Shown here: piece by piece, positions 34,233 to 43,666 of the stretch
Position numbering within the stretch: position 1 is the first letter of the stretch
Layout: every line of letters begins with the position of its first letter
Source of the DNA: Priestia abyssalis
GTDB lineage: Bacteria > Bacillota > Bacilli > Bacillales > Bacillaceae_H
NCBI RefSeq assembly: GCF_002019595.1
Contig: NZ_KV917369.1
Span: 4,942,326-5,006,325 of the forward strand
Direction: 5' to 3'
DNA: 64,000 bases
Position numbers and translations under genes: made by a program
The notes under the pieces: generated by a model
What the model saw: the letters and a program-made list of their open reading frames with translations, nothing else
The model's database searches: none
Told to the model about the DNA's origin: nothing

Positions 34233-35380
34233 TTAGAATCCCTCATTACTTTTTTCAATTGTTCTACTGCTGCAAAAATGGATTGTACGATATAGTCTAC
34301 ATCGTCGTTTATATTCAGATAAGATAAACTGAGGCGAATGGCCTCATTCGCTTCCTCTTCACTTCGCCCCATCGCCAGCAATGTTTTGCTCGGCTGTTTC
34401 TTTTTGGAAGAACAAGCAGATGTTGTAGAAACGAAAATCCCTTTCTCTTCAAGGCTATGAAGAAGCACTTCTGCCTTTACTCCCTTAACTGTTATATTAA
34501 CGATATGAGGAGCGGATTGGCTGGCAGGCGTGTTTACCTTAATCCCCTCACCTTTTGCCAATTCCTCCATTAGCTTTCCCTTCATGCCTGAAACACGATG
34601 AATGTTGACTTCATACTGATCCATCGTCATTCTTAATGCTTTGGCCAATGAAACGGCCCCCGCCACATTTTGTGTACCGGAGCGAAGCTGGAATTCCTGA
34701 TCCCCTCCGCTTAAAAGCGGCGAAAGAATTAACCCTTCCCTTATATAGAGCGCACCGGTTCCTTTTAATCCATGAAATTTATGACCGGAGATCGTGCATA
34801 AATGGATATTTGCGTCTTTTATATTTAGTGGAACTTTTCCGACTCCCTGCACATGATCGACATGAAATAAGACCTTTGGATATTTCTTTAACATGCTGCC
34901 AATTTCTTCAATAGGTTGAATGGACCCTATCTCATTATTAACATGGATGACAGAAATTAAAATCGTATCTTCTCTCATAGCCGACTCAATATCCTTGGCA
35001 CGTACAAAACCATTTCGATCAGAAGGAACATATGTCACTTCAAATCCAAATTGCTTCAATTGTTTGAATGGTTCATGTACAGCATCGTGCTCGATAGATG
35101 TTGTAATAATATGCTTTCCTCTCGTTTGATACTGAAAAGCTGCTCCTTTAATAGCAAGATTATTCCCTTCAGTTCCCCCTGAAGTAAAGACAATTTCCTT
35201 CGGTTGTACCCCCAATAAATCTGCCACTTGACGGCGGGCTCGAGTTAATAAATTTTCTGCTTCCATTCCAAATTGATGGAGCGAAGAGGGGTTACCATAA
35301 TACCGGGAAGATACTTTTGAAAAAGATTCAATGACTTCTTGATAAGGCGGCGTCGTTGCACTATTATCCAAGTATATCAT
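34229..35380 (-). CDS. nifZ: NifS-like cysteine desulfurase (partner of ThiI)
   Basis: This PLP enzyme takes sulfur from cysteine. The 383-aa chain has HVDHVQGVGKVP, the PLP lysine in TISGHKFHGLKGTGALY near 200 and the catalytic Cys in TTSACSSKKKQPSKT near 324, with the long loop of class II/IscS-like enzymes. In B. subtilis NifZ passes sulfur to ThiI for tRNA thiolation. The thiI start overlaps its stop (ATGA), supporting the same pairing here. Confidence 0.94.
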   Translation of the reverse strand: MIYLDNSATTPPYQEVIESFSKVSSRYYGNPSSLHQFGMEAENLLTRARRQVADLLGVQPKEIVFTSGGTEGNNLAIKGAAFQYQTRGKHIITTSIEHDAVHEPFKQLKQFGFEVTYVPSDRNGFVRAKDIESAMREDTILISVIHVNNEIGSIQPIEEIGSMLKKYPKVLFHVDHVQGVGKVPLNIKDANIHLCTISGHKFHGLKGTGALYIREGLILSPLLSGGDQEFQLRSGTQNVAGAVSLAKALRMTMDQYEVNIHRVSGMKGKLMEELAKGEGIKVNTPASQSAPHIVNITVKGVKAEVLLHSLEEKGIFVSTTSACSSKKKQPSKTLLAMGRSEEEANEAIRLSLSYLNINDDVDYIVQSIFAAVEQLKKVMRDSK

Positions 35381-35578
35381 CAGCTAAACCTCCTTAGTGC
35401 ACACAGCTTGTCAAATATCAACTTATGTTATCATATTTGAAGCCATTTTTAAAACGTGATGTAATTTGAAAATATCACTTTTCATACTATTATGACTATT
35501 TTAAAAATCGACAATTTTTTTTTAATCTGTGATAGTATGTATGATGGATTTAATCTTCATCATCATGTAGGAGGAAAT

Positions 35579-36925
35579 ATGGATAAAACATTATCAAAAA
35601 AAGAAACTCTCGCAATCGGGTTAATGTTGTTTGCCTTATTTTTTGGAGCAGGTAACATGATTTTCCCCCCTGCTTTAGGACAGACAGCAGGAACGAATGT
35701 TTGGATCGCCACTTTTGGCTTTTTAATAACCGGCGTAGGTTTGCCCTTATTAGCAGTTATCGCCGTTTCAAGAACAAATGGCGATTTTACAGAAATCGCT
35801 AAACGTGTGCACCCTATTTTCGGAATATTTTTTACAATTATACTTTATTTAGCTATCGGTCCTTTTTTCGGTATTCCAAGAACCGGTACCGTAGCCTTTG
35901 AAATTGGAGTGACGCCTTTTTTATCTGAAGGATTAAAAGAAAACTTTTTTTCACTCACGGCATATACGATTGTTTTCTTCGGTATTACATTATGGCTGGC
36001 TTTAAACCCATCCAAAATGGTCGATCGTGTCGGAAAAATCTTAACTCCGCTTCTTCTAGGAGTGTTAACCCTCCTAGTTATTAAAAGCTTGGTTACACCT
36101 ATGGGAGACCTTCAAGCTCCTCAAGAACGGTACATGCAGTCTCCTTTTATTAAAGGATTCATTGACGGCTATTTAACGATGGATACGATTGCCGCCCTTG
36201 TTTTTGGAATTGTCGTTATCACGAGCATTAAGGAAAAAGGGATAACAGACAGCAAGGCACTTGCTTCTATTTGTGTGAAAGCAGGGTTAATTGCCGCTGC
36301 CGGACTTGTAATCGTTTATGTAGCCCTTTCTTATATTGGAGCATCTAGTCCAGAGGCAATCGGGATAAAAGAGAACGGAGGAGCTATTTTAACCTCTGTA
36401 GCTACCCATCTTTTCGGTTCATTTGGAACCGTCATACTCGGTCTTGCCATTACATTCGCTTGCTTAACAACCTCCGTTGGTCTGACTACAGCTTGCGGTG
36501 AATTTTTTGCTAAAATGATTCCAGGCCTGTCCTATAAAACGATTGTCATATTCTTGACCGTTTTCAGTGCCGTCATTGCCAACATTGGATTGACACAATT
36601 AATCAGCATCTCCATTCCAATTTTGGTCTTTATTTATCCACTGGCCATCATTTTAGTCGTTTTATCGTTTCGAGATTTTAGCCGTGAAGTGTATATATTG
36701 CCATTAATCGTTAGCTCTGTTGTAAGCTTAATGGATTCTTTAAAAGCTTTCGGCATTACCATTGCGTGGATTGATCGTCCGTTTCAGACTTATTTGCCGT
36801 TTTATAACGATGGGGCAGGATGGATCCTGCCGGCTGGAATTGCCGCAATCGCAGGATATGTAATAAGCAAAGTAAAAAGCGGACCTTCCAATAAAGAAAA
36901 CAAATCCATAAAACAAGCTTCATAA
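35579..36925 (+). CDS. brnQ: Branched-chain amino acid carrier, BrnQ/LIVCS family
   Basis: The 448-aa protein is a Na+-coupled or H+-coupled carrier for Leu, Ile and Val with about 12 membrane segments. It has the LIVCS signatures LFFGAGNMIFPPALGQ near residue 22 and PFFGIPRTGTVAFE near 105. The frame is open 29 codons further, but the ATG at 35579 follows AGGAGG and gives the family start. It is a single gene divergent from the desulfurase gene, with its own terminator. B. subtilis has braB at the same place. Confidence 0.93.
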   Translation: MDKTLSKKETLAIGLMLFALFFGAGNMIFPPALGQTAGTNVWIATFGFLITGVGLPLLAVIAVSRTNGDFTEIAKRVHPIFGIFFTIILYLAIGPFFGIPRTGTVAFEIGVTPFLSEGLKENFFSLTAYTIVFFGITLWLALNPSKMVDRVGKILTPLLLGVLTLLVIKSLVTPMGDLQAPQERYMQSPFIKGFIDGYLTMDTIAALVFGIVVITSIKEKGITDSKALASICVKAGLIAAAGLVIVYVALSYIGASSPEAIGIKENGGAILTSVATHLFGSFGTVILGLAITFACLTTSVGLTTACGEFFAKMIPGLSYKTIVIFLTVFSAVIANIGLTQLISISIPILVFIYPLAIILVVLSFRDFSREVYILPLIVSSVVSLMDSLKAFGITIAWIDRPFQTYLPFYNDGAGWILPAGIAAIAGYVISKVKSGPSNKENKSIKQAS

Positions 36926-36926
36926 A

Positions 36927-36960
36927 AAAAGACCTCCGATCTAAAGATCGGAGGTCTTTT
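36927..36960. terminator. Bidirectional terminator brnQ / ezrA
   Basis: A perfect 16-bp stem (AAAAGACCTCCGATCT with its complement) with a 2-nt loop, flanked by A and T runs, lies between convergent brnQ and ezrA stops. Confidence 0.92.
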
Positions 36961-36968
36961 TTTTATGG

Positions 36969-38657
36969 CTAGTCTTTTGTCATTAACGAATGAAGACGTT
37001 CAACGGCTCCAGGCTCCACTTGCTCAATTGCACTGGCAGCCTGCTGGAGGGCTGCATGATAGTTATACTTTCTAAAAGACTCTTCAGCTTCTTTAAGGGA
37101 TTGTGCTACAAATGGATAGCTGCTGCGGTAACGATTTCCGTATTGAATGACTCGTTCCACTAAAAAAGCTTCTTGGAGCATGTCTTCCGTTTCCGTGAAG
37201 GTCAATTGGACAGTCTCAACCGCCAGCTCAAGCAGTTCATTAACACGAGCTATATTTAACGGTTTTTCTTGTAGCCTCGCCATCACTTCTTGAAGCGAAC
37301 GTTTCGCTTCTTCTACACGCTCTTTATACTCAATCGGAACACCGGGTAAATTCCCCTTTTGAATGAGGCGCTTTGCCTCTATCAACTGTTTGCGCAATTC
37401 TTGAATTTGCTCTTTTGCTGCCAACTCATCTTTGCGCAGCGTTTGCAATACTTCAATATAGGCTTCCTGTTGATCTTGAACGTGCTGAAGGTGAAGGGAT
37501 ACTTCATTTAACTCTTCTTGGATAACGGTATAGGCAAGATTTTGCTCTGCAATTTTATTGGCCACGCTATAATACAAATTGGACAAGCGTTTTAATTCTC
37601 GATCTGTTTTATGATAAGCGTCCAAGTCTTGTTCATTCAATTGATAGCTTTGTTGGACAAAAAGCGTTTCTTCCTTCAGTTCCTTATTCTTGTCTTGCAG
37701 CTGTTTGAGGAGAGAAGAAATATTCCCTGCCCCTTGATTGATTTCATGGTAAGCATATACTTCTTTTTCTAATGAATCATACAAATGATCGATGGTCTGG
37801 TTCACTTCGGCTAATCGAATCTTCGCTTCTTCAATATTTAAATCTTCTACTTGTTCTACTATCCACTTTAAATCAGCAGAGACGCTATCCAACGATTCTT
37901 TCACCTGTAAATGATCTAGTACATAGCCCTGGCTGCACATTTCTTCATAACCTTCAGCCAATTCTTCCAATTGCGCTGGCAGCGTTGTTTGGGACTCGGT
38001 CAACATCTTGGGAATTTCCTCAAGATATTCATTAATCGTTGTTAAATCTTGTTGAATGCTCAACACGATATCTCGAGCTTGAAGATAATTTCCGTTTTCT
38101 GTCTCTTCTTCAAAGACACTGAATCGTTCTTTAATTTCAGATAAAGCCCGGTCCAGATTCTCCTCTGCTTTCCCATACGTGTATCGATGGGCAAGCACTT
38201 TCTTTTTAACATCACGGTAAAATTGCTCGAGCGCTTCGCTGTCATGACGATTACTTTGCTCACTGCCTATCAAGTTTTGAAGTTCATCTAAAATCGTTTG
38301 AATATTTCCTTTAATATCCGTCAACGATTCTTGGATATGTACCAATGACTGCTTCGCTTTTTTAAAACGATATTTATCAGCAGCTTCTTCCGTTTCAAAC
38401 AGCAACTCATCGATTTTAGGCAAGTCTGCCGTCACAATATCATCCCACTGCCCTCTCCAACGCTCAAATAACTCTTCCGTTTCCCCTGTCATATTTAACT
38501 CTTTCACTTTAGAAATTTCCTCTGCGACAGGCATGTGCATTAATTCCATCTTAATGGCTTCTAAGCGGTCGACTTCTTTGTATATTTGCTTTCTGGAATA
38601 AAATCCATAAATAATCAATCCAACTACTAGTATGATAAGCGCGATTGTGAGTTCCAT
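36969..38657 (-). CDS. ezrA: Septation ring formation regulator EzrA
   Basis: EzrA is a membrane-anchored spectrin-like protein that controls FtsZ ring number and links division to wall synthesis. The 562-aa chain has one N-terminal membrane segment (about residues 2-20) and then long helical, Glu/Gln/Leu-rich repeats through to the C-terminus. The conserved QNLAYTVIQEELNEVS region and the C-terminal YGNRYRSSYPFVAQSL patch are present. The position before hisJ/refZ matches B. subtilis. Confidence 0.95.
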   Translation of the reverse strand: MELTIALIILVVGLIIYGFYSRKQIYKEVDRLEAIKMELMHMPVAEEISKVKELNMTGETEELFERWRGQWDDIVTADLPKIDELLFETEEAADKYRFKKAKQSLVHIQESLTDIKGNIQTILDELQNLIGSEQSNRHDSEALEQFYRDVKKKVLAHRYTYGKAEENLDRALSEIKERFSVFEEETENGNYLQARDIVLSIQQDLTTINEYLEEIPKMLTESQTTLPAQLEELAEGYEEMCSQGYVLDHLQVKESLDSVSADLKWIVEQVEDLNIEEAKIRLAEVNQTIDHLYDSLEKEVYAYHEINQGAGNISSLLKQLQDKNKELKEETLFVQQSYQLNEQDLDAYHKTDRELKRLSNLYYSVANKIAEQNLAYTVIQEELNEVSLHLQHVQDQQEAYIEVLQTLRKDELAAKEQIQELRKQLIEAKRLIQKGNLPGVPIEYKERVEEAKRSLQEVMARLQEKPLNIARVNELLELAVETVQLTFTETEDMLQEAFLVERVIQYGNRYRSSYPFVAQSLKEAEESFRKYNYHAALQQAASAIEQVEPGAVERLHSLMTKD

Positions 38658-38706
38658 AGTAAGCCCCCTTACACTCCCCGTCCCATAAAACTGTCTTTTT
38701 AGAGGA

Positions 38707-38762
38707 TGTTCAAAAAATCCAGGAAAAATGACGTCGGTCCTTTTTATCTTCCTTTTTGAACA
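38707..38762 (-). repeat. MITE-like repeat, 56-bp internally deleted copy
   Basis: It runs from TGTTCAAAAA to TTTTTGAACA. The left 30 bp (with CAGGAAAAATGACGTCG) match one end of the 146-bp copy at 48873-49018 read on the minus strand. The right part (TCGGTCCTTTTT...CCTTTTTGAACA) matches its other end. The whole middle is missing. It lies in the 299-bp gap between ezrA and hisJ, where nothing else is seen apart from the hisJ upstream region. Confidence 0.8.
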
Positions 38763-38956
38763 TACACCTTTATGTAAAAGCGGCCTTCAATAAGCCTGTT
38801 AAAATTTTTTTCGTCAATGTTTTTATGATACCATGTTCAACAAGATTTTTGAGAAATTTTTTCATTTTTTTGTATAAAATATTAGCCTTTCCCCGCATAT
38901 TTTTTATAAAATTGGCATAACACACCGAATCCAATATTTTTAGGAGGATATAATAG

Positions 38957-39751
38957 ATGAAAATCGATGGACATATTCATACGCCATTTTGTCCCCATGG
39001 ATCCAAAGACTCCCTGGATCAATATGTCGAACAAGCGATTCAATTAGGTTTTGAACAAATTTCATTTACGGAACACGCCCCGCTCCCTAGGGGCTTTACT
39101 GACCCAACTCCCTTTAAGGACAGCGCAATTACATTACAAGAGATGGAACGTTACCTCTTAGAAATTCGTGGCGTAAAAGAGAGATTTAGAAAAGATCTTA
39201 ACATTCAGGTTGGTTTAGAAGTGGACTACATCGAAGGATTTGAAGAAGAAACGAGGAAGTTTTTGGATGAATACGGTCCCCACCTTGATGATAGCATCTT
39301 ATCGGTACACTTTTTAAAAAAAGACCTCACTTATTATTGTCTCGATTATAGCGATGATGTATTTGGCCAAATGATTGAGTGTTTCAGTTCCGTCGGGAAT
39401 GTGTACGAAGCTTATTTCGATACTGTTTTGTCTTCCATTGAATCTGACCTTGGAAAATACAAACCGAAAAGAATAGGGCACATCACCTTAGTACATAAAT
39501 TTCAGCGACGCTTCCCGTGTTCGGAAGATTTCAAGGCTCCTATGATACATATTTTAGAACGGATAAGTGATCTGAACTTGCAGCTTGATTACAATGCTGC
39601 TGGATTATTTAAACCGCTCTGCCAGGAAACTTATCCGCCGCAGTGGGTCGTGGAAGAGGCAAAAAAGAAAAAAATCCCTCTCATTTATGGGTCCGATGCC
39701 CATTGCGCGAAGGATTTAGGACAGGGGTTTCCAACAATCTTTAAAGGGTAA
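38957..39751 (+). CDS. hisJ: Histidinol-phosphatase, PHP family
   Basis: HisJ removes phosphate from histidinol phosphate in histidine synthesis. The 264-aa PHP protein has the metal-binding N-terminus DGHIHTPFCPHG (His6, His8), FTEHAPLP near 39, GLEVDYIEGFE near 90 and YGSDAHCAKDLG near the C-terminus. It starts after AGGAGGAT. The other his genes are not here, as in B. subtilis where hisJ (ytvP) is also isolated next to yttP. Its end overlaps the convergent refZ end by 11 bp. Confidence 0.94.
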   Translation: MKIDGHIHTPFCPHGSKDSLDQYVEQAIQLGFEQISFTEHAPLPRGFTDPTPFKDSAITLQEMERYLLEIRGVKERFRKDLNIQVGLEVDYIEGFEEETRKFLDEYGPHLDDSILSVHFLKKDLTYYCLDYSDDVFGQMIECFSSVGNVYEAYFDTVLSSIESDLGKYKPKRIGHITLVHKFQRRFPCSEDFKAPMIHILERISDLNLQLDYNAAGLFKPLCQETYPPQWVVEEAKKKKIPLIYGSDAHCAKDLGQGFPTIFKG

Positions 39752-40376
39752 CGTACATCCGGCCACGGTCATTACATACAGCCTGATGCACCCACCTCTC
39801 CATCTCTTTTATATATTGTTTGATAAAATAAGGTTCATGCGGCAGGACATACAAGACTTCAGCAAGATATTGAGAATGCAAGTAAGGCATCGTTAACATT
39901 CCTTTTAGCTGCATAATAATATACGGACTATTTAAGCGCCTGAATTCTTTTTGTTTGACTCCCTTTTCCAGCAGTGCGGTTAAGATATACTTTTCTTTAG
40001 CCAAATATGTCGTCATTACTTCTCGAATAAACATCGTATCCACCGACACCTGGCGATACACTACTCGCGCAATATGGCGATGCTCATGCTGGTAGTCCAT
40101 CACAGATTGAATGACATTCATTAAGCATTGCTTCGCTGATTGATGTTCTAAAGTTCCAACGGTTTGTTCAAGTACTTGAATGTATCCTTCAAAAAAGGTC
40201 GTGACAAGATGTTCTAATAATCCTTCCTTACTTTCAAAATAGTAGGATATGTTCGCAACATTTACATTTGCTTTTTTAGCGATTTCCCTTACGGAAGTTC
40301 CGTCAAAACCTTTTGTATTAAATAATGATACAGCAGCATCCATTACTTTTTCTTTTGTTTTTGATTTGACAACCAT
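39741..40376 (-). CDS. refZ: TetR-family forespore DNA-capture protein RefZ
   Basis: RefZ binds sites near the origin and helps place the chromosome in the forespore while inhibiting FtsZ at sporulation. The 211-aa protein has a TetR helix-turn-helix (about residues 8-55, with GTSVREIAKKANVNVANISYYF) and an all-helical C-terminal domain. A GTG start at 40385 is possible, but AAAGGTG gives better spacing to the ATG at 40376. Position next to hisJ and ytsP matches B. subtilis yttP. Function is by orthology. Confidence 0.88.
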   Translation of the reverse strand: MVVKSKTKEKVMDAAVSLFNTKGFDGTSVREIAKKANVNVANISYYFESKEGLLEHLVTTFFEGYIQVLEQTVGTLEHQSAKQCLMNVIQSVMDYQHEHRHIARVVYRQVSVDTMFIREVMTTYLAKEKYILTALLEKGVKQKEFRRLNSPYIIMQLKGMLTMPYLHSQYLAEVLYVLPHEPYFIKQYIKEMERWVHQAVCNDRGRMYVTL

Positions 40377-40668
40377 TTTAGACACACCTTTCCATGAAGT
40401 TTGAACTTATCGGATTATTACAGATAGATACTTCCTGTTTGGCGCGGCATGAAGTCGAATTTTCACAACTTATCGAAGACAGAAAAATTGAAAAAACATA
40501 CTGATTGTGACAAAATAAGTCATTAATGAGTCCACTTATTATACAAATTCTTTTTTATTCTTCTTTATCCTTTTCTTCCCTTTTAGATCTTGTCGACAAA
40601 ATTGGAAGAGAAGTGACGCATTTTTGCTAAACTCAACACATATCTATGTATAAACGGAGGAATTTCAC

Positions 40669-41157
40669 ATGTTTCATGTCGAAAGATATAGCGGTTCAAA
40701 AGAAAAAGATTACGAGCTTGTGATCAAGCAGTTGCAAGCATTGCTTGAAGGAGAGCCCAATCCAACAGCCAACTTAGCTAATGCCTCAGCTCTATTAAAT
40801 CAATTTTTAACAGATGTTAACTGGGTAGGATTTTACACAGCAGAAGAGAGCGGTCTTGTACTTGGTCCCTTCCAAGGACTCCCCGCTTGTGTGCGGATTC
40901 CTTACGGTAAGGGTGTATGCGGAACAGCTGCCCAAAACCGACAAACAGAACGGGTAGCAGATGTTCATCAATTCCCTGGTCATATTGCATGTGACGCAGC
41001 ATCTCAATCGGAAATTGTCGTTCCAATGATAAAAGACGGGCAGCTTCTAGGTGTATTGGATATTGATAGCCCTATTAAAGATCGTTTTGATGAAGTAGAC
41101 CAGAAGTGTCTGGAAAAATTTGTGGAGACACTAGCAACTTTTTTACCCGCTCTCTAA
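40669..41157 (+). CDS. ytsP: GAF-domain free methionine-(R)-sulfoxide reductase
   Basis: The 162-aa GAF protein fits fRMsr, which reduces free methionine-R-sulfoxide. The three expected cysteines are visible: in LPACVRIPYGKGVCG (two, spaced 10) and in FPGHIACDAASQSE (24 after the second), matching the known catalytic and resolving cysteines. VNWVGFYTAEE and VPMIKDGQLLGVLDIDSP are the usual GAF motifs. It starts with ATG at 40669 after GGAGGA. It is convergent with the diguanylate cyclase gene. Confidence 0.92.
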   Translation: MFHVERYSGSKEKDYELVIKQLQALLEGEPNPTANLANASALLNQFLTDVNWVGFYTAEESGLVLGPFQGLPACVRIPYGKGVCGTAAQNRQTERVADVHQFPGHIACDAASQSEIVVPMIKDGQLLGVLDIDSPIKDRFDEVDQKCLEKFVETLATFLPAL

Positions 41158-41203
41158 CGAACAGTAAGTACGACTGCCGCTTATGAAGGTTTCGTATATA
41201 AAT

Positions 41204-41249
41204 ATAAAAAATGGACATGGGCATCCTTTAGCCCATGTCCATTTTTTAT
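41204..41249. terminator. Hairpin terminator after ytsP (ATGGACATGGGC arm)
   Basis: A perfect 19-bp stem (41204-41222 with 41231-41249) has an 8-nt loop and a T-rich 3' arm. The arm ATGGACATGGGC recurs at 51067-51119. It lies 47 bp after ytsP. Confidence 0.8.
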
Positions 41250-41253
41250 CCCT

Positions 41254-41448
41254 CATTAGTAACGGGCAGTAAGGTCCCTACTTCAAAACTTGATGTAATC
41301 ACGAAGGATAACTGCCCGTAAAAGCCCGAATAAAGGAACACAGACGCCGCCGCGTCCTGCGACAACGTCTGTGTGACCCGCATCGTGCGGGCCTAACTAA
41401 CTATCGGCGGGGGATGAAGGCCCCCTACCGATGGAAGTTTCCTTTATG
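41254..41448. repeat. Long multi-stem repeat with GATGGAAGTTTCC tail
   Basis: Four stems follow in order: ACGGGCAGT/ACTGCCCGT (41262-41270 with 41311-41319), ACACAGACG/CGTCTGTGT (41338-41346 with 41366-41374), CCCGCA/TGCGGG (41377-41382 with 41386-41391) and CGG..GGGGG/CCCCC..CCG (41405-41413 with 41421-41430). It ends with GATGGAAGTTTCCTTTATG, the tail shared by four short copies elsewhere. The TAA stop codon of the diguanylate cyclase gene (41446-41444) lies inside this tail. It is G+C-rich compared with its surroundings. Confidence 0.75.
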
Positions 41449-43318
41449 TGGATTCAAATACGTTTTCATCTTGGACGACAACCTGATTTTTCCCGGAATG
41501 TTTCGCTTTATACAAAGCCTCATCCGCCCGATTGAATAATCTTTGGACAGAGTCATCGACATCCCTTGTCCAAAAAGATACACCACATGAAATAGTCGTT
41601 TTTGGATTTGTATAATCTTCGACTTTTTGAACTAGCCGCTTTGCAATTTGGACACCGATTTTCAATGGAACTGAAGGTAAATAAACGGCCAGCTCTTCTC
41701 CTCCCCATCTTGCCCCAATGTCGTTCTCGCGAATATGTTTTTTGATGATATGGGCAATCTGGATAATGATTTGGTCACCCACTTGATGGCCATATGTATC
41801 ATTGACCTTTTTAAAATTATCAATATCAATTAAAAGAAATGTACCAAACCCATCTTTATCCATCGATTCTCGAATTTGTTCATCCAAATAATTGCGTGAA
41901 TATAACTTCGTTAAATAATCAGTGACAACAAGCTTCTCCAATTCTTCGCGCAGCATGGAATTTGTAAATGCTAGTGTAGAGTGATGAATGAGTGATTGCA
42001 GCAACTTAAAATTATCAAAAGAAAAAAAGTACGGTTCTTCATGGAGGACAATGGTTGCCCCTTTGACTTCTCCACCTTGCATCATCGGAACTGCCATGAT
42101 AGACCGAAATTGAGAAAGTGCTTCATCCAAGTACGCGGAAGCCTCGTTAATAAAGAGTGAATCTTTTTCTTTCACCATTTTCTCATAAACAAACGCTATA
42201 TACTTTTGCACTGCGGCAGTAAAAAAGAATGCAGTGCTGCCGGTAAATGTCTTAAAGTTCATTTCATCGGTAAACAGAACAAATCCGACTTCACGGGCTC
42301 TAAAAGATTTACAGATTTGTTTGGACATAAAACTGATTGTATCTGCTAAACGTAAACTGGAATTCAAGCGGTGTGATGTTTCATTAATGAGCTTTAAGTC
42401 TTCAATCAACTTTCTTGATTGATGATACAATTGAGCATTTTCCAAGGCGCTGCCTGCCGTGTTGGCTAATAGCGAAATAAACTTAACCTCCTCTTCTGGA
42501 AGCACTGCCGTATCAGGGGCAATCACCTGTAAAATACCATATATTCCTTGTTTTCCATTCAAAGGCGCATATAAAACAAACCGGCGTTCATCCGACTTCT
42601 TTTCTGTTTGAACTGTACCTGTCACATATGATTCCATCGCTTTCATGCTAACATTATCTCCGTCGTATTGAAGGTACTTGATCGGTAAATGTTCATGACT
42701 TCCATAATCGTGTGACAACAATAAGTAATAGTCAAATGTAGGATATACTTCTTTCAATGTCTGAATAACTTCCACGAGCACATCGTTCATATCCATGGAT
42801 GAATGAAATTTAGTCGTAACGCGATACAACTGTTCATACCTTTTTTCTTGGATGAACGTTTGTTCATAGTTGTAAACGAAGTTTAACAAACGTACACATT
42901 CATCGCCTAAAAGCGAAAAGAAATCCGCTGTTCTTACGTCTGCTTTATTTGTCTTTATATATAAATATCCCTTCGTCTTCCTATGAATAATCAAAGGGAT
43001 TAAGAAACTATCCTCATACTGCTGTACGTTTTTATGTATAGAAAACATGATTTCTTCAAAGAGAGCGACGAGACTTAAAATATGGGAAGGCTCTGTCGGC
43101 ATCTCCTCTTCTGCGCAACAAGAAGCTATTATTTTTGCCTGTTCACGATTGGAGTCTTTCAGGATAAACGCCGTTTCCTTTACATCACAAATACCGTAAA
43201 TGGCGTGAACCATTTCGTAAACAATTTTTTTTGAAGGAAAATCTGTATCATTACTTGTTAAAAGGTTGAAAAATTCAGTTTTAATCTGTTGTAACTGATG
43301 TTTTTCTGCACTAATCAT
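41444..43318 (-). CDS. dgcP: GAF-GGDEF diguanylate cyclase
   Basis: The protein should make cyclic di-GMP. The 624-aa chain has GAF-type sensory domains (roughly 20-150, 165-300 and 315-455) and a C-terminal GGDEF domain (about 465-615) with DYLTKLYSRNYLDEQI and DIDNFKKVNDTYGHQVGD. The active-site signature is GGEEL (RWGGEELAVYLP), with Leu for the usual Phe; GGEEF/GGDEF variants are usually active. No membrane segment is seen, so it is cytosolic. Position between ytsP and rpsD matches B. subtilis YtrP, now called DgcP. Confidence 0.9.
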   Translation of the reverse strand: MISAEKHQLQQIKTEFFNLLTSNDTDFPSKKIVYEMVHAIYGICDVKETAFILKDSNREQAKIIASCCAEEEMPTEPSHILSLVALFEEIMFSIHKNVQQYEDSFLIPLIIHRKTKGYLYIKTNKADVRTADFFSLLGDECVRLLNFVYNYEQTFIQEKRYEQLYRVTTKFHSSMDMNDVLVEVIQTLKEVYPTFDYYLLLSHDYGSHEHLPIKYLQYDGDNVSMKAMESYVTGTVQTEKKSDERRFVLYAPLNGKQGIYGILQVIAPDTAVLPEEEVKFISLLANTAGSALENAQLYHQSRKLIEDLKLINETSHRLNSSLRLADTISFMSKQICKSFRAREVGFVLFTDEMNFKTFTGSTAFFFTAAVQKYIAFVYEKMVKEKDSLFINEASAYLDEALSQFRSIMAVPMMQGGEVKGATIVLHEEPYFFSFDNFKLLQSLIHHSTLAFTNSMLREELEKLVVTDYLTKLYSRNYLDEQIRESMDKDGFGTFLLIDIDNFKKVNDTYGHQVGDQIIIQIAHIIKKHIRENDIGARWGGEELAVYLPSVPLKIGVQIAKRLVQKVEDYTNPKTTISCGVSFWTRDVDDSVQRLFNRADEALYKAKHSGKNQVVVQDENVFEST

Positions 43319-43452
43319 ATAATCACCCGCGATATATAATAACCGTACTTACTTGTCTAATATTACTATTATATATGAATAATCCGCTATTTTCCCATTA
43401 AAAAATTATTAAAATCATATTCCAACAAAATTCTGCAACTATAGAACTCATC

Positions 43453-43481
43453 TTGACATACCTATTGATAAATCATATAAT
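43453..43481 (+). promoter_or_regulatory. Consensus sigma-A promoter of rpsD
   Basis: TTGACA (43453-43458), a 17-bp spacer and TATAAT (43476-43481) are a full consensus match, as expected for a ribosomal protein gene. The start point would be near 43488, leaving a roughly 180-nt leader. Confidence 0.9.
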
Positions 43482-43487
43482 GTTCTT

Positions 43488-43666
43488 TGTGTGAAATATG
43501 CAGCTTATACAATCTTCTTTATGTAATCATTTTATTCCTCTCAATGAGAGGTGTATCGTGTAACTCTCTGCTGCTAGAGCGAGGATACATGAAAATAAAA
43601 TGAGCATACCGTAAGAATGTGTCTGTTTTTGTTTCATGCGAAATAAAAACATAAGGAGGAGTCATC
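43488..43666 (+). promoter_or_regulatory. rpsD mRNA leader, probable S4 autoregulatory site
   Basis: The long leader holds short stems such as CTCTCA/TGAGAG (about 43536-43549) and CTCTCTGCTGCTAGAG (about 43564-43579) before the AAGGAGGAG box. In B. subtilis S4 represses rpsD through a structured leader; the length and position fit. I could not confirm the pseudoknot by eye. Confidence 0.5.
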
